A stretch of DNA of 64,000 nucleotides from an uncultured Enterobacterales bacterium (GCA_945288535.1 CALYQQ010000012.1:34067-98066); one strand, 5' to 3'; shown: positions 34,650 through 44,487, counted from the stretch's first letter. Numbers and translations are program-made. The notes: generated by a model from the letters alone, not told the origin.

Positions 34650-35474
34650 TTACGCTCTAAGCTGTCGTTGTGCATCACGACGCATTTTAGCTATCATTTT
34701 CTTTAATATATGTGATACTGCAACAAAGCCAAAAGATGCTGTTACCATAGTTACAGCACCAAATCCAGATGCACAATCCATTCGTTTAGGTCCGGAGGCG
34801 GTTTGTTTCGCATTACAAACAGAACCATCTATTTGCGGATAAAGTAGCTGTTCCGTTGAGTAGACACAATCAATACCTAACTTACCTTTGCTATCACGCG
34901 TCATTTTATAATCCGATTTAAGCCGAGCTCTTACTTTAGCCGCTAAAGGATCCTGAATTGTTTTCGCCAAATCTGTAACGTTAATACACATGGGATCTAT
35001 TTGTCCCCCCGCACCACCAATAGTTATCACCGGTTGTTTATGTCGGCGACACCAGGATAATAGTGCTGCTTTTGATCGCACACTATCAATAGCATCGATG
35101 ACATAATCGAAACGAGTATTTAAATAGTCTTCAATATTGTTTGGCGTAATAAAATCATCAATACATGTCACTTGACATTCAGGATTAATTGCGTAAATAC
35201 GTTCAGCCATAACGTATGTTTTTGATTGCCCAACATGTTGCTTCAATGTATGTATCTGGCGATTAGTATTCGTTAAACAGATCTCATCCATATCAATCAT
35301 AGTAATTGCACCAATACCTGTTCTCGCGAGAGCTTCAACGATCCAGGAACCAACACCACCAATGCCTATAACACAAATATGTGCATTTGCAAAAAGATGT
35401 TGTGCATCTTGCCCATATAAGCGTGCAATACCAGAAAATCGTTGTTGATATGTATCAGATAATATCAAAGACAT
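34650..35474 (-). CDS. tcdA: TcdA (CsdL), tRNA threonylcarbamoyladenosine dehydratase
   Basis: E1-like enzyme that cyclises t6A37 to ct6A in tRNAs, using the CsdA-CsdE sulfur relay. 274 residues (E. coli 268). Nucleotide-binding IGIGGVGSWIVEALARTGIG, then MIDMDEICLTNTNRQIH. A C-terminal amphipathic helix (HILKKMIAKMRRDAQRQLR) is typical of the family. ATG start. Confidence 0.94.
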   Translation of the reverse strand: MSLILSDTYQQRFSGIARLYGQDAQHLFANAHICVIGIGGVGSWIVEALARTGIGAITMIDMDEICLTNTNRQIHTLKQHVGQSKTYVMAERIYAINPECQVTCIDDFITPNNIEDYLNTRFDYVIDAIDSVRSKAALLSWCRRHKQPVITIGGAGGQIDPMCINVTDLAKTIQDPLAAKVRARLKSDYKMTRDSKGKLGIDCVYSTEQLLYPQIDGSVCNAKQTASGPKRMDCASGFGAVTMVTASFGFVAVSHILKKMIAKMRRDAQRQLRA

Positions 35475-35612
35475 GACAACCTCAAAACATAAAAAAATAA
35501 ACTATATCTAATCATACCTAGATAAAAAAGGCAGTAAATATCAACAAGAATTAATGTTATAAAAACACAATTAGTCAAGCATAAAACAGTAAAACAACTC
35601 ATATAGGCTATT

Positions 35613-36752
35613 TTAGCTCTCCTCGATACTTGTTAATGCTGAATTTAGCAACAATTCATTCATATTATCAGCTATTGTTGTTAATACCCAAACACGCCCG
35701 TAATGCTTATAAAATCCAGCTTGGGTACCCGCTGTCTTACCAATGCCATGATAAATATCAAAATGATTCCCTTTGATCGCACCGCCAACATCCAACGCGA
35801 CCATCAACCGTAATTCATAATGTCCAGTAAATTGACCTTGTGTATTAAGGATGGGAACTTCTGCCAACAACGGAGTCCCAGGTGCGATTAACTTTCGATC
35901 TGCGGCTACAGCTGTTTTTGCTATAAGAGGAATACCACTGGCACCTTTAACGGGTGCTACACCTTTATTAATAAAAAAGACAAATGACGGATTTTGAGAA
36001 AATAACTCAATCACGTCTGATTCACTATGCGTTGCAACCCATTGATAAATCGCTTGCATTGACATTGCTTCTTTTGCTATTTGATGTCTATCGATAAGAA
36101 TACGACCAATACTTTGATAATGATGACCATTTTTACCTGCATAGGCAAAAAAGTTAAGGGGTAAATCATTATTTAGATTTAAATAAGCACTACCTTGCAC
36201 TTCCATCATAAAATTATCAATTAAGGAATTACTATAAGCAATTTCTAATTGTTCACCGGCTAACGCACCATTATAGATATCTTGTCGAGTAGGTAATTTT
36301 CCTTTACGGAGCGGCTTACGATAAATCGGATATTTAAAAATATGATCAGGTTGCAATCTGGCTTCTATAATGGGTGTAAAATAACCAGTAAATTTAACGT
36401 TACCTTGCTGATCTTGTCCTTGCATTTGATATATATTGAGACCAAATCGATAAAGCTCATCAAGTGACGTATTACTATTAAGCCAACTCATAATAGCGTT
36501 ATAGGTAGGATAATAGCTACTATATAAGTTAGGCGATACTTTATTTACTGTTAGTACTTGATTAATAAAATCACTACTATTAATAGGTTTACCACTTACA
36601 TTTGGTTTTTTAACAGGGACTAATTTTGATATTAATCGACCATCTTTATATTGTTTGCTATCACTCACTACAACGTGTTTTTGTTGTTGACACCCAATTA
36701 AGCAAGTTATGATCAGACCAGTGAACACTATTTTTAACCCCATTTTCCTCAT
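35613..36752 (-). CDS. mltA: MltA, membrane-bound lytic murein transglycosylase A
   Basis: Outer-membrane lipoprotein that cleaves peptidoglycan strands to 1,6-anhydromuropeptides. I set the start at ATG 36752 (AGGAG just upstream; 379 residues), which places a lipoprotein signal MRKMGLKIVF...ITCLIGC with lipobox LIGC. The conserved core NNFMMEVQGSAYL-type (IDNFMMEVQGSAYL) and catalytic Asp in VGGAIKGNHFDIYHGIG are present. A longer in-frame start would place unconserved residues before the signal peptide. Confidence 0.94.
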   Translation of the reverse strand: MRKMGLKIVFTGLIITCLIGCQQQKHVVVSDSKQYKDGRLISKLVPVKKPNVSGKPINSSDFINQVLTVNKVSPNLYSSYYPTYNAIMSWLNSNTSLDELYRFGLNIYQMQGQDQQGNVKFTGYFTPIIEARLQPDHIFKYPIYRKPLRKGKLPTRQDIYNGALAGEQLEIAYSNSLIDNFMMEVQGSAYLNLNNDLPLNFFAYAGKNGHHYQSIGRILIDRHQIAKEAMSMQAIYQWVATHSESDVIELFSQNPSFVFFINKGVAPVKGASGIPLIAKTAVAADRKLIAPGTPLLAEVPILNTQGQFTGHYELRLMVALDVGGAIKGNHFDIYHGIGKTAGTQAGFYKHYGRVWVLTTIADNMNELLLNSALTSIEES

Positions 36753-37050
36753 GTAATCTCCTATCATGCATTCATTTTTATCTGGATAACACGTACATCT
36801 ATCGATAAACATATCTAACAGCTATGTATTACGTTTCAATTTACGTTTATTCTTGTTTAGGTAAATAATCTAACAGACAATATAGAACAATTTTTATGAT
36901 TATTATGATATTTATTTCCTTATTTAATATTATTATAAATACTTTTTAGACAAATAATTGCTTTCACTATTATTCAAATGTTTTTTTTGGTCAGTAAATG
37001 GTCGAAATGAACGAAATTTCAACTTATAAGCAAATAAAGCAAAAAATAAC

Positions 37051-37078
37051 TTGCAAGATAAGCGAATCCGAGTATTAT
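37051..37078 (+). promoter_or_regulatory. Initiator tRNA promoter
   Basis: -35 TTGCAA (37051-37056), 16-nt spacer, -10 TATTAT (37073-37078), then GCACACC before the tRNA. Confidence 0.6.
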
Positions 37079-37093
37079 GCACACCAAGACAGG

Positions 37094-37170
<77 letters not shown>

Positions 37171-37430
37171 ATACTTTCTTAGTAAGATCAATTCAATTAT
37201 CCCTATCTATATAACTCGTTTATTTTTTAGTATAAACATAGTGATACCAGAGCGCATTATACCAAAAGCTACATTCTCGTCTTTATCTCATTACCAGTAA
37301 TGATCTAAACTAGTTAATAATAAATGATAGTAAGACACAATAAGAAAGAAGTACTCTAAATAAGAAGTTAATTTTCTTTTACTTGTGCACGCACTATTTG
37401 ATATTTAAATTAAAAGGTTAAAGTAACGAA

Positions 37431-38690
37431 TTAAGGGTGTTCACGATTTTTAATTACGTCACTTGTAATAAATGCTTTAATCCCGGCATAAATAGCCTGT
37501 GCTATTTGTTGTTGGAATCGATCTGTGCGTAATCTTCGCTCTTCTTGTATATTGCTAATAAAGGCAGTTTCCACTAGTAGTGATGGAATATCTGGTGCAC
37601 GTAATACAACGAACCCTGCCTGTTCAATACTATTTTTATGCAATTTATTAATTGTTTTAAAGCGATTAAGGATTTCCTTGCCTAATAAAAGGCTATCATT
37701 AATAGTTGACGTTTGCATAAGATCCACAATTGTATGGTCGAGATAGCTGTCACCACTAAAGCTAACACCTCCAATTAAATTGGATTCATTTTGTGTCTTT
37801 GCTAAATAACTTGCCGCCAAACTCGTCGCGCCTTTTCGTGATAAAGCATAAATAGAAGATCCTTGCGCTGCCCGATTGGTAAATGCATCAGCATGAATTG
37901 AAATAAATAAATCTGCATGTAATGCACGTGCTTTAGCTGTTCTAACTTCCAAAGGAATAAATACATCATCATTACGTGTCATATATGCTTTCATTTTTGA
38001 ATCGCGATTAATTAAACGTTTTAATCGCCAGGATATACTTAAAACTATATCTTTTTCACGCGTCCCATGTTTACCTATAGCACCGGGATCTTCACCACCA
38101 TGGCCAGGATCTATCATAATCACCCAACGCGTTTTCTTTTGTGATTGCGAATGATGTTTTGTCCTAGATAACTTTTGATCAATATTGAGATCACCATGAT
38201 TATATTCTTGTAAAAGGGCTAATAATGGATCATCATTGACTGAAGTAGGCTTTGGATAAAGATCAATAACTAAACGATCATTAAACTTAGCCACCGGTTG
38301 CAAGGTAAACACTACAGGATCGAGTGGTTGTTTTAAATCAAGCACGACCCTTACCGTTTTTTTATCAAACTGACTCACTCTGATCCCTTTTAAATAAGGA
38401 TCATTTGGTTTAACCAGCTGACTTGCATGCTTAAGGATCACATTTAGTGTTAAATCGTAAATATCGATAACTAATCTATTGGGTGAAGTGAGCATAGAAT
38501 GCCGAAAAGTTAAAGCAATGCCAGACTCTAAACTAATACGTGTATAAGTAGATGAAGGCCATATTCGGATAGCAATGATCTCAGATTTATTACCTTGAGC
38601 TAAACTCACTGGACTGACATTTAATACCAGGGCTGCGACCATACTTTTTAAAAAGAGTCGCCGTAAGGGATTATGAGTCAGATCAGGCAT
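37431..38690 (-). CDS. amiC: AmiC, N-acetylmuramoyl-L-alanine amidase
   Basis: Septal zinc amidase that splits daughter-cell peptidoglycan. 419 residues (E. coli 417). Tat signal PLRRLFLKSMVAALVL (twin Arg, cleavage near SLA-QG), AMIN domain (about 35-160) for septal targeting, linker, and Amidase_3 domain with MIDPGHGGEDPGAIG, FISIHADAF and SLLVETAFISN metal/catalytic residues. About 260 bp downstream of the tRNA, on the opposite strand. Confidence 0.95.
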   Translation of the reverse strand: MPDLTHNPLRRLFLKSMVAALVLNVSPVSLAQGNKSEIIAIRIWPSSTYTRISLESGIALTFRHSMLTSPNRLVIDIYDLTLNVILKHASQLVKPNDPYLKGIRVSQFDKKTVRVVLDLKQPLDPVVFTLQPVAKFNDRLVIDLYPKPTSVNDDPLLALLQEYNHGDLNIDQKLSRTKHHSQSQKKTRWVIMIDPGHGGEDPGAIGKHGTREKDIVLSISWRLKRLINRDSKMKAYMTRNDDVFIPLEVRTAKARALHADLFISIHADAFTNRAAQGSSIYALSRKGATSLAASYLAKTQNESNLIGGVSFSGDSYLDHTIVDLMQTSTINDSLLLGKEILNRFKTINKLHKNSIEQAGFVVLRAPDIPSLLVETAFISNIQEERRLRTDRFQQQIAQAIYAGIKAFITSDVIKNREHP

Positions 38691-39132
38691 ATTATACCAC
38701 GTTAAAAATTAGCTAGTTAATTAGATTAGCAATAGGAATCAGATGACAGCAACTCTGCTTTGTTATTATATTACTGAGTAATAACTAACAATATATTAAT
38801 CCATAAGCACATCATTAAACAATAAATAATAAAAAGTTAATAGTCAGTAACATTTAATCGTTATCTAATATAGTTAATCATACAACCTAATAGAGTTATT
38901 ATTAACCAAATAAAGCTAATTCATATTATGGTTATCAGAATATATAGAAAAATATGTTTAATTATTCCTCATTATAGTGCTAATAATAATCATTGTGATG
39001 TTTTATAAGGAAATAGTACAACCCTCCCCCTCCCTTTATTTCCTTTCTTATAAGAATTAACTATATATCACTATTCGCTTGTGAAATAGTTGAATAACAA
39101 AATGTGATATTGCTTATAGATTATTTATTATT
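38691..39132. other. Divergent amiC-argA intergenic region
   Basis: About 440 bp, AT-rich, no gene. Carries both promoters; a TTGAAT (39090-39095) with TTATAG 18 nt later may be the argA promoter, just upstream of the ARG boxes. Confidence 0.4.
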
Positions 39133-39171
39133 AATGAATAAAAATACACAATTATTGAATAACTAATGTGA
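39133..39171 (+). promoter_or_regulatory. Tandem ARG boxes upstream of argA
   Basis: Box 1 (39133-39150) reads TGAAT-AAAA-ATACA, 9 of 10 arm bases of the consensus TGAATwwwwATTCA. Box 2 (39154-39171) keeps TGAAT but has a poor second arm. The two TGAAT motifs are 21 bp apart, the exact 18+3 spacing at which one ArgR hexamer binds. They end 7 bp before argA. Confidence 0.65.
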
Positions 39172-39178
39172 TATAACG

Positions 39179-40504
39179 ATGAACGATAATTTGCGTCAAC
39201 AGATAGAACAATTTCGTCATGCTGTTCCTTATATCAATGCTCACCGAGGAAAAATATTTGTTATTTCTCTAGAAGGTGAAGCCCTTGTACAAACTAACTT
39301 CCATAATATTATTAATGATATTGGTTTATTGCATAGTTTAAATATTAAGCTGGTTATCGTTTATGGTGCGCGTCCACAAATTGAAGCTGATTTAAAAAAG
39401 AATGGTATTAATGCTGTGCATCATAAACAACTTCGCGTAACTAATACCCTAACATTCACCCGAATTAAGCAAATTATAGGTATGCTGCAGTTGGATATTA
39501 CTGCACAATTATCAATGAGTTTAAATAATACGCCATCGCAAGGCGCTCATATTAACGTTGTGAGTGGTAATTTTGTCATTGCGCAACCATTAGGTATAGA
39601 CGAAGGTATTGATTATGGTCATTCAGGCCAAATACGCCGAATTAATACTGATGCAATCCATCGGCAATTAGAACAACATGCAATCGTACTAATAGGACCA
39701 ATTGCCGTCTCTGTTACTGGAGAAAACTTTCTTATTAGTGCAGAAGATACTGCGGCTCAACTTGCTATTAAATTACATGCTGAAAAATTAATTGGCTTTT
39801 GCTCATTATCCGGTTTATATAATGAAGATCACAAAATTATAACGGAGCTGTTTCCACACGATGTAGAAACATACTGCCAAAATCATTCTATGACAGAGCA
39901 CTCTTATATTAATATAAATCAATTTTTACAATCAGCGATAAAGGCAAGCCGAGCTGGTGTGCGTCGTTGCCACCTAATTAGCTATAATGACAATGGCGCA
40001 CTGCTTCAAGAACTCTTTTCACGCCAAGGCATTGGAACACAAATTGTTATGGAAAATACAGAGCAAATTCGCTCAGCAACCATTAATGATATAGGTGGAA
40101 TTGTTGCGCTTATTCGTCCATTAGAGCAACAAGGCAGTTTAGTTAAACGCTCTCGTAAACAATTAGAAATGGAAATAGATAAATTTACAGTGATTGAACT
40201 TGATAATATGATCATTTCCTGTGCTGCACTTTATCCATTTCCAGAAGAAGCGATGGGCGAAATGGCCTGTGTCGCCGTGCATCCTAACTATCGCAATGCC
40301 TCACGTGGCGAAATATTATTAAAACACATTATCCAACAAGCAAAACATATGGGACTGACAAAATTATTTGTCTTGACAACACTAAGTATTCATTGGTTTC
40401 AAGAGCGTGGATTTATTCCAGTAGAGATCGATGCATTACCGCTAAAGAAGAAAGAACTATATAACTATCAACGAAAAGCTAAAATATTGTGCATGTCTTT
40501 ATAA
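39179..40504 (+). CDS. argA: ArgA, N-acetylglutamate synthase
   Basis: First enzyme of arginine synthesis, inhibited by arginine. 441 residues (E. coli 443). N-terminal amino acid kinase-like domain (about 1-285; VIVYGARPQIEADL binds acetylglutamate/arginine) and C-terminal GNAT domain (about 295-441; EMACVAVHPNYRNASRGE acetyl-CoA loop). The presence of upstream ARG boxes supports a functional arginine pathway. In E. coli recD follows directly; here a 5-kb insertion comes first. Confidence 0.95.
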   Translation: MNDNLRQQIEQFRHAVPYINAHRGKIFVISLEGEALVQTNFHNIINDIGLLHSLNIKLVIVYGARPQIEADLKKNGINAVHHKQLRVTNTLTFTRIKQIIGMLQLDITAQLSMSLNNTPSQGAHINVVSGNFVIAQPLGIDEGIDYGHSGQIRRINTDAIHRQLEQHAIVLIGPIAVSVTGENFLISAEDTAAQLAIKLHAEKLIGFCSLSGLYNEDHKIITELFPHDVETYCQNHSMTEHSYININQFLQSAIKASRAGVRRCHLISYNDNGALLQELFSRQGIGTQIVMENTEQIRSATINDIGGIVALIRPLEQQGSLVKRSRKQLEMEIDKFTVIELDNMIISCAALYPFPEEAMGEMACVAVHPNYRNASRGEILLKHIIQQAKHMGLTKLFVLTTLSIHWFQERGFIPVEIDALPLKKKELYNYQRKAKILCMSL

Positions 40505-40609
40505 TAGAGGTATAGAGATATAACAAATTAGATCTATTTGGCCAGCATTTCCGTTATAAAATACACCGAATCAAGTGCAGCTTCACTCCAAGAATGCTAG
40601 CCATATCGT
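40505..40609. other. Nested inverted repeats between convergent argA and tdk
   Basis: GGCCAGCATT (40540-40549) pairs imperfectly with AATGCTAGCC about 45 nt later, enclosing a small AGTG-CAGCTT-CACT hairpin. Placement suggests a terminator for one or both genes but no T-run is present. Confidence 0.35.
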
Positions 40610-41197
40610 TTATTTATCGTTTTTATCTGGATAAGCTTGACCTAATTGCCAATGACGACGGCAAACTGAATGATATTCTGTATCCCCCAAATGAATAGGC
40701 GAACCTTGTTTGATAATTTCACCTTGGCTATTTTCTAATAAATTCATAGTCGCTTTTTTACCACACCAACAAACCGTTTTTAATTCACGAAAATTATCTG
40801 CTATTTCTAATAAGGTTTTTGAGCCTTCAAACAAATGCCCCGTATAATCTGTTTTTAACCCAAAAAACATCATAGGAACATCACAAGTATCACAAGCATC
40901 CGCTAATTTCAATATGACATGCTTTGACAGAAATTGGCTTTCATCAATAAGAATACAATGATAGTGATTTTTTTTGATATCATTAATAACATCATTAATA
41001 TTATCATCATTTAAAGGATAAGCCTGTTTCTTTAATCCTAATCGAGAAACAATTTCCGTTTCTGAAAATCGCGTATCAACTGACGATTTTAGTAATAATG
41101 TTTTCATATTATTACTCTGGTAGTTATGATCGATTTGCAATAACTCCGTTGATTTTCCCGCATTCATTACGGCATAAATGTAATAAATCTTAGCCAA
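40610..41197 (-). CDS. tdk: Tdk, thymidine kinase
   Basis: Salvage kinase making dTMP. 195 residues, slightly shorter than E. coli (205). P-loop AVMNAGKSTELL, DESQFL (general base), and zinc-binding cysteines CWCGKKA and SVCRRHW. Start is TTG at 41197, giving MAKIYYIYAVMNAGKS, which aligns with E. coli from residue 1; AGAGAG lies about 12 nt upstream. First gene of the insertion between argA and recD; in E. coli tdk lies elsewhere on the chromosome. Confidence 0.92.
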   Translation of the reverse strand: MAKIYYIYAVMNAGKSTELLQIDHNYQSNNMKTLLLKSSVDTRFSETEIVSRLGLKKQAYPLNDDNINDVINDIKKNHYHCILIDESQFLSKHVILKLADACDTCDVPMMFFGLKTDYTGHLFEGSKTLLEIADNFRELKTVCWCGKKATMNLLENSQGEIIKQGSPIHLGDTEYHSVCRRHWQLGQAYPDKNDK

Positions 41198-42179
41198 TGT
41201 TATCTACTCTCTCTTTATACTCTTTTGTGGTACCGGTGCGCCTAACTACCCATATAAATGATTTTCTTATTATCTTCACTGACGGTTTACCTTTAATAAT
41301 TAACATTAACAATAAATTACCTGTCGATTGTTTGGTAAAATATATCATCGTCTTATTCAAGCTAGTTAACATCATTTCCGGCAGTTTTACCAATAGATCG
41401 TTTTATATGGCCATAGAAAGCTTAATACACCAAATGATCATGTACATTATAAAACATGATGAAGCTAAAAAGATAAAATGATTATGGTGCCACACAAAAA
41501 AACGCTTATTTATAATGGCTCTGATTGTGTATAAAACGTACCATACTAAAAAAATAGCTCATGCGAGAAATAGATTAAATACGATAAGGTAGATATCCGC
41601 AACGTAATAGAATAATAGATAATTAGTATATGTATAAGTAAATAACACGTCCGAATTTAGGATTATTCATATCTAAAATGACAATGTACTATATATAAGT
41701 CTATTATCGATACTAATTATATCCTATATAAAATACGTAAAATAAATAAATTAATTTTATATTCAATTTGTTAAATAATAATGAATAACTTATTTACTTA
41801 ATAAAAAATTATGCTAAGTATATTGATATATAAATGCTTATAAATCATATTAAACAAAAAAATTAAGATTAATGTGCTTTACATTAAATAATAAAAATGA
41901 AAAAATTATCACTTGCAATATAACTAATACTAACATATTTTTTATAATGCATTAGTTTATATAAAACAATACAATTTATACAAATAAAATGTTGTATAAA
42001 TCTATATTTATAAAATATAAATAAACTTATTTTAAGTAACAAATAATAATATAAATAATTATATTTATGTTTACTTATAATATTTGGTTTCTTTAATTTA
42101 TAAAAAGCCTCTATTATTATTTATATATTATAGATCATTAAAATGAATTTTTATAAAATAAAAATAGGGATTATTACTT
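41198..42179. other. Long AT-rich gap upstream of the first Ail gene
   Basis: About 980 bp. The first 280 bp (41198-41480) still have coding-like base composition and open frames on both strands, but none that I recognise; it may be a decayed gene. From about 41480 the sequence is extremely AT-rich with no open frame. The promoter of the Ail gene must be in the last part. Confidence 0.45.
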
Positions 42180-42770
42180 ATGAAAAAGATGTCAATAGGC
42201 ATAACACTTATCATTAATATTTTCACTTTAAGTAATTTGTTAAATGTAGCATTCGCAAGAAACCAAACTATTACTATTGGTTATGCTCAAAGTAAAATAA
42301 AATATTTTAAAAATATAAAAGGTACACATTTACAATATCACAATGAATTAGCATCGCCACTGGGTTTACTAACCTCATTGACTTATTTATCAGGAAGTGA
42401 AAATGATTCTGGTATTATTCATACTGATAAGTCGAATCTTTATTATCATTCCTATAATATCAAAGCAAAATCATACTCATTACAAATAGGCCCCACCTAT
42501 CGTATGAATTCTATAGCAAGCCTATATACAACCATTGGTATTAATCATATTAAAATAAAAATAAAAAGTGATGAACAGATAGCTGGAATCTTTTACGCCA
42601 GTAATTATAGCTCAGAAAAGGAAACTTCATTTGCTTATGGTACAGGAATAATAATTAATCCAATAACACAATTATCATTAAATATTGGTTATGAAGGAAC
42701 AAGAGCAAAACTTGATGATAATAATATCAATATACATGGTTTCAATTTTGGTATTGGTTATCGTTTTTAA
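42180..42770 (+). CDS. Ail/OmpX-family outer-membrane protein, copy 1
   Basis: 196-residue predicted eight-stranded outer-membrane barrel. Signal peptide of about 26 residues ending NVAFA-RNQ; then TITIGYAQSK opens strand 1, and the chain ends in the aromatic signal GFNFGIGYRF recognised by BamA. The stretch QIGPTYRMNSIASLYTTIGINH is typical of Ail/OmpX/PagC proteins, which serve in adhesion, invasion or serum resistance; which, if any, applies here is unknown. Close paralog of the gene at 43576, but more AT-rich and with a Lys/Ile-rich drift, so it is evolving faster. AGGGAT lies upstream of the ATG. Confidence 0.88.
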   Translation: MKKMSIGITLIINIFTLSNLLNVAFARNQTITIGYAQSKIKYFKNIKGTHLQYHNELASPLGLLTSLTYLSGSENDSGIIHTDKSNLYYHSYNIKAKSYSLQIGPTYRMNSIASLYTTIGINHIKIKIKSDEQIAGIFYASNYSSEKETSFAYGTGIIINPITQLSLNIGYEGTRAKLDDNNINIHGFNFGIGYRF

Positions 42771-42783
42771 TATTAATTTAACG

Positions 42784-42812
42784 AATCGACCTGATAAGTT
42801 TTCAGGTTGATT
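42784..42812 (+). terminator. 3' hairpin after Ail copy 1
   Basis: 11-bp stem AATCGACCTGA / TCAGGTTGATT (one G-T pair) with a 7-nt loop, 14 bp after the stop. The arms match the hairpin after copy 2, so it was duplicated with the gene. Little U-tract follows. Confidence 0.7.
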
Positions 42813-43531
42813 ATATTACAACTAGCCTATATTAATAGGTAATTTAGTTATTATGGCTAAATTCAATTTAAAATGTCACAAATATAAAGATAATACTTAA
42901 ACATTATTTTTATATTAAATAATATCATTATGCAAAAATAATATCACTTATATAGTATAGATTTTATTTATTTTTATTATTTATTAATAGTCTTACAATT
43001 AGATCTATCTAATTCATTTATATTCAAATGGTGCATTCATTATCTTATTTCATAAATTAGTAAGTTACTAATATACTCAATTTTTATTTAATAGACCTTA
43101 TTATATCATAAAAAAGATAGCACATTACTTTATCAATAGGTATTATTTTTTATCTAATTAATAATATGATCAATTAGCTTTATACTCATTATTTAAATTT
43201 TTAGAAAACTATGTATCTAATAAACCATATTAGGATATGTCAGAAAATACCAATATAAATTCTCTTAACAATAATAACATCCTTGATTATTACTGCTTTA
43301 TTAACTTCTAGCCAGATACTTACGCATTCGATGCGCGATATAGTAAATCATAATAAGTTTAGTAATTTATTTTCAACAGATAGCTTATTTATTAAGCTAT
43401 ATGAAAGTCAATTGTCTATCTTATGTTGCGCAAAAAAACAACAAAAAAGAATAATATATTGTTATTTACATTTTTTACAATATTTAATTCGATTATTTAA
43501 AAATTAGTATTTATTATCATATTCACATAAC
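42813..43531. other. AT-rich spacer between Ail copies
   Basis: About 720 bp, extremely AT-rich. An open frame of 74 codons (43283-43507) has no ribosome site and no recognisable family. I treat the spacer as non-coding, perhaps with a decayed gene. Confidence 0.4.
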
Positions 43532-43548
43532 GCAAAGAAAAACTTTGC
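43532..43548 (+). promoter_or_regulatory. 5'-leader hairpin of Ail copy 2
   Basis: GCAAAG-AAAAA-CTTTGC, 27 bp before the ATG, followed by an A-run. A small 5'-UTR hairpin could affect mRNA stability or translation; the effect is not known. Copy 1 lacks it. Confidence 0.4.
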
Positions 43549-43575
43549 TAAAAAAATAACTAATGGAACGTGATT

Positions 43576-44139
43576 ATGAAAAAATTTTCTACTGGTATTT
43601 TTGTTGTTGGTTGTTTAGCTGCAAGCACAGCAGCATTAGCAGAAAGTCAAACTATTTCTGTCGGATATGCACAAAGTAAACTACAAAGAGTAAACACGCT
43701 TAGAGGTATAAACGTTCAATATCGTTATGAAACAAACACACCCTTTGGGGTTTTAACTTCCGCGACTTATCAAAAAGGAAGTAAAGATTATATGCATGCT
43801 AATGAAGATGTTTCAGAATCTGCTTATGATCAAAACAAAGCATTTTCAGTACAAGTCGGTCCCGTTTATCGCTTAAACTCTATTGCTAGTATGTATACGA
43901 CTATTGGTTATAATCATACTAAAGCTACTCAAAAGTATGCGGTATCTGCCAACAGTGGAGCTAAATTTAATACAGACTTTGATACAAATTCAAGAGCATT
44001 TGCTTATGGCGCTGGTGTAATTATTAATCCGGTTAGTAACTTATCGGTTAACATAGGTTATGAAGGTTCAAGAGCTTACTTTACTGACTATCGTGCTAAA
44101 TTAAATGGTTTCAATGTCGGTATGGGTTACCGCTTCTAA
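43576..44139 (+). CDS. Ail/OmpX-family outer-membrane protein, copy 2
   Basis: 187-residue predicted outer-membrane barrel. Signal peptide MKKFSTGIFVVGCLAASTAALA, then ESQTISVGYAQSKLQ; core VQVGPVYRLNSIASMYTTIGYNH and AYGAGVIINPVSNLSVNIGYEGSRA; C-terminal GFNVGMGYRF. The chosen ATG has GGAA 9 nt upstream (an in-frame GTG two codons earlier is less likely). Base composition is closer to housekeeping genes than copy 1, so it looks like the better maintained member. Extracellular loops differ between the copies in length and sequence. Confidence 0.9.
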   Translation: MKKFSTGIFVVGCLAASTAALAESQTISVGYAQSKLQRVNTLRGINVQYRYETNTPFGVLTSATYQKGSKDYMHANEDVSESAYDQNKAFSVQVGPVYRLNSIASMYTTIGYNHTKATQKYAVSANSGAKFNTDFDTNSRAFAYGAGVIINPVSNLSVNIGYEGSRAYFTDYRAKLNGFNVGMGYRF

Positions 44140-44153
44140 ATCCATTTATTATT

Positions 44154-44180
44154 AATCAACCTGAACAATTCAGGTTGATT
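44154..44180 (+). terminator. 3' hairpin after Ail copy 2
   Basis: 11-bp perfect stem AATCAACCTGA / TCAGGTTGATT with a 5-nt loop, 15 bp after the stop, nearly identical to the hairpin after copy 1. Confidence 0.75.
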
Positions 44181-44468
44181 ATGCTCTATCTTATTCCAGT
44201 CTCATCAGTTATTATTCTAATAAAACGATATTTTTTTAGCTGAAAGATAACGCCATCATTTTATTTTTTGCATATTACACATCTTATTTTCAGTCAACCC
44301 CATCATTATTATTCTGGCTCTATTCTCAAATAAATGTGATTAGCGTCTTACTAGCGAAGTAGCATAATAAAATACATAAATTGAATTTATTTCTTTCATT
44401 TGAAGCGAGTAGATAAACCTTTTTTAATTTAATTAATACACAATGTAATATTATCTCGATCAACTATT
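44181..44468. other. Intergenic region before the Fur box
   Basis: About 290 bp, no gene seen. Contains the promoter region of the iron-binding protein gene. Confidence 0.4.
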
Positions 44469-44487
44469 GATAACGATTATCACTATC
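44469..44487 (+). promoter_or_regulatory. Fur box
   Basis: GATAACGATTATCACTATC matches the 19-bp Fur consensus (GATAATGATAATCATTATC) at 16 of 19 positions. It lies 105 bp before the siderophore-binding protein gene, so iron-repressed expression is expected. Confidence 0.8.

Noticed and set aside
41190..41393. 67-codon open frame on the minus strand overlapping the tdk start
   Set aside because: No recognisable family, no ribosome site, and an open plus-strand frame covers the same DNA. Listed only as a possible relic.
43283..43507. 74-codon open frame between the Ail genes
   Set aside because: No ribosome site, strongly AT-driven composition and no recognised motif.
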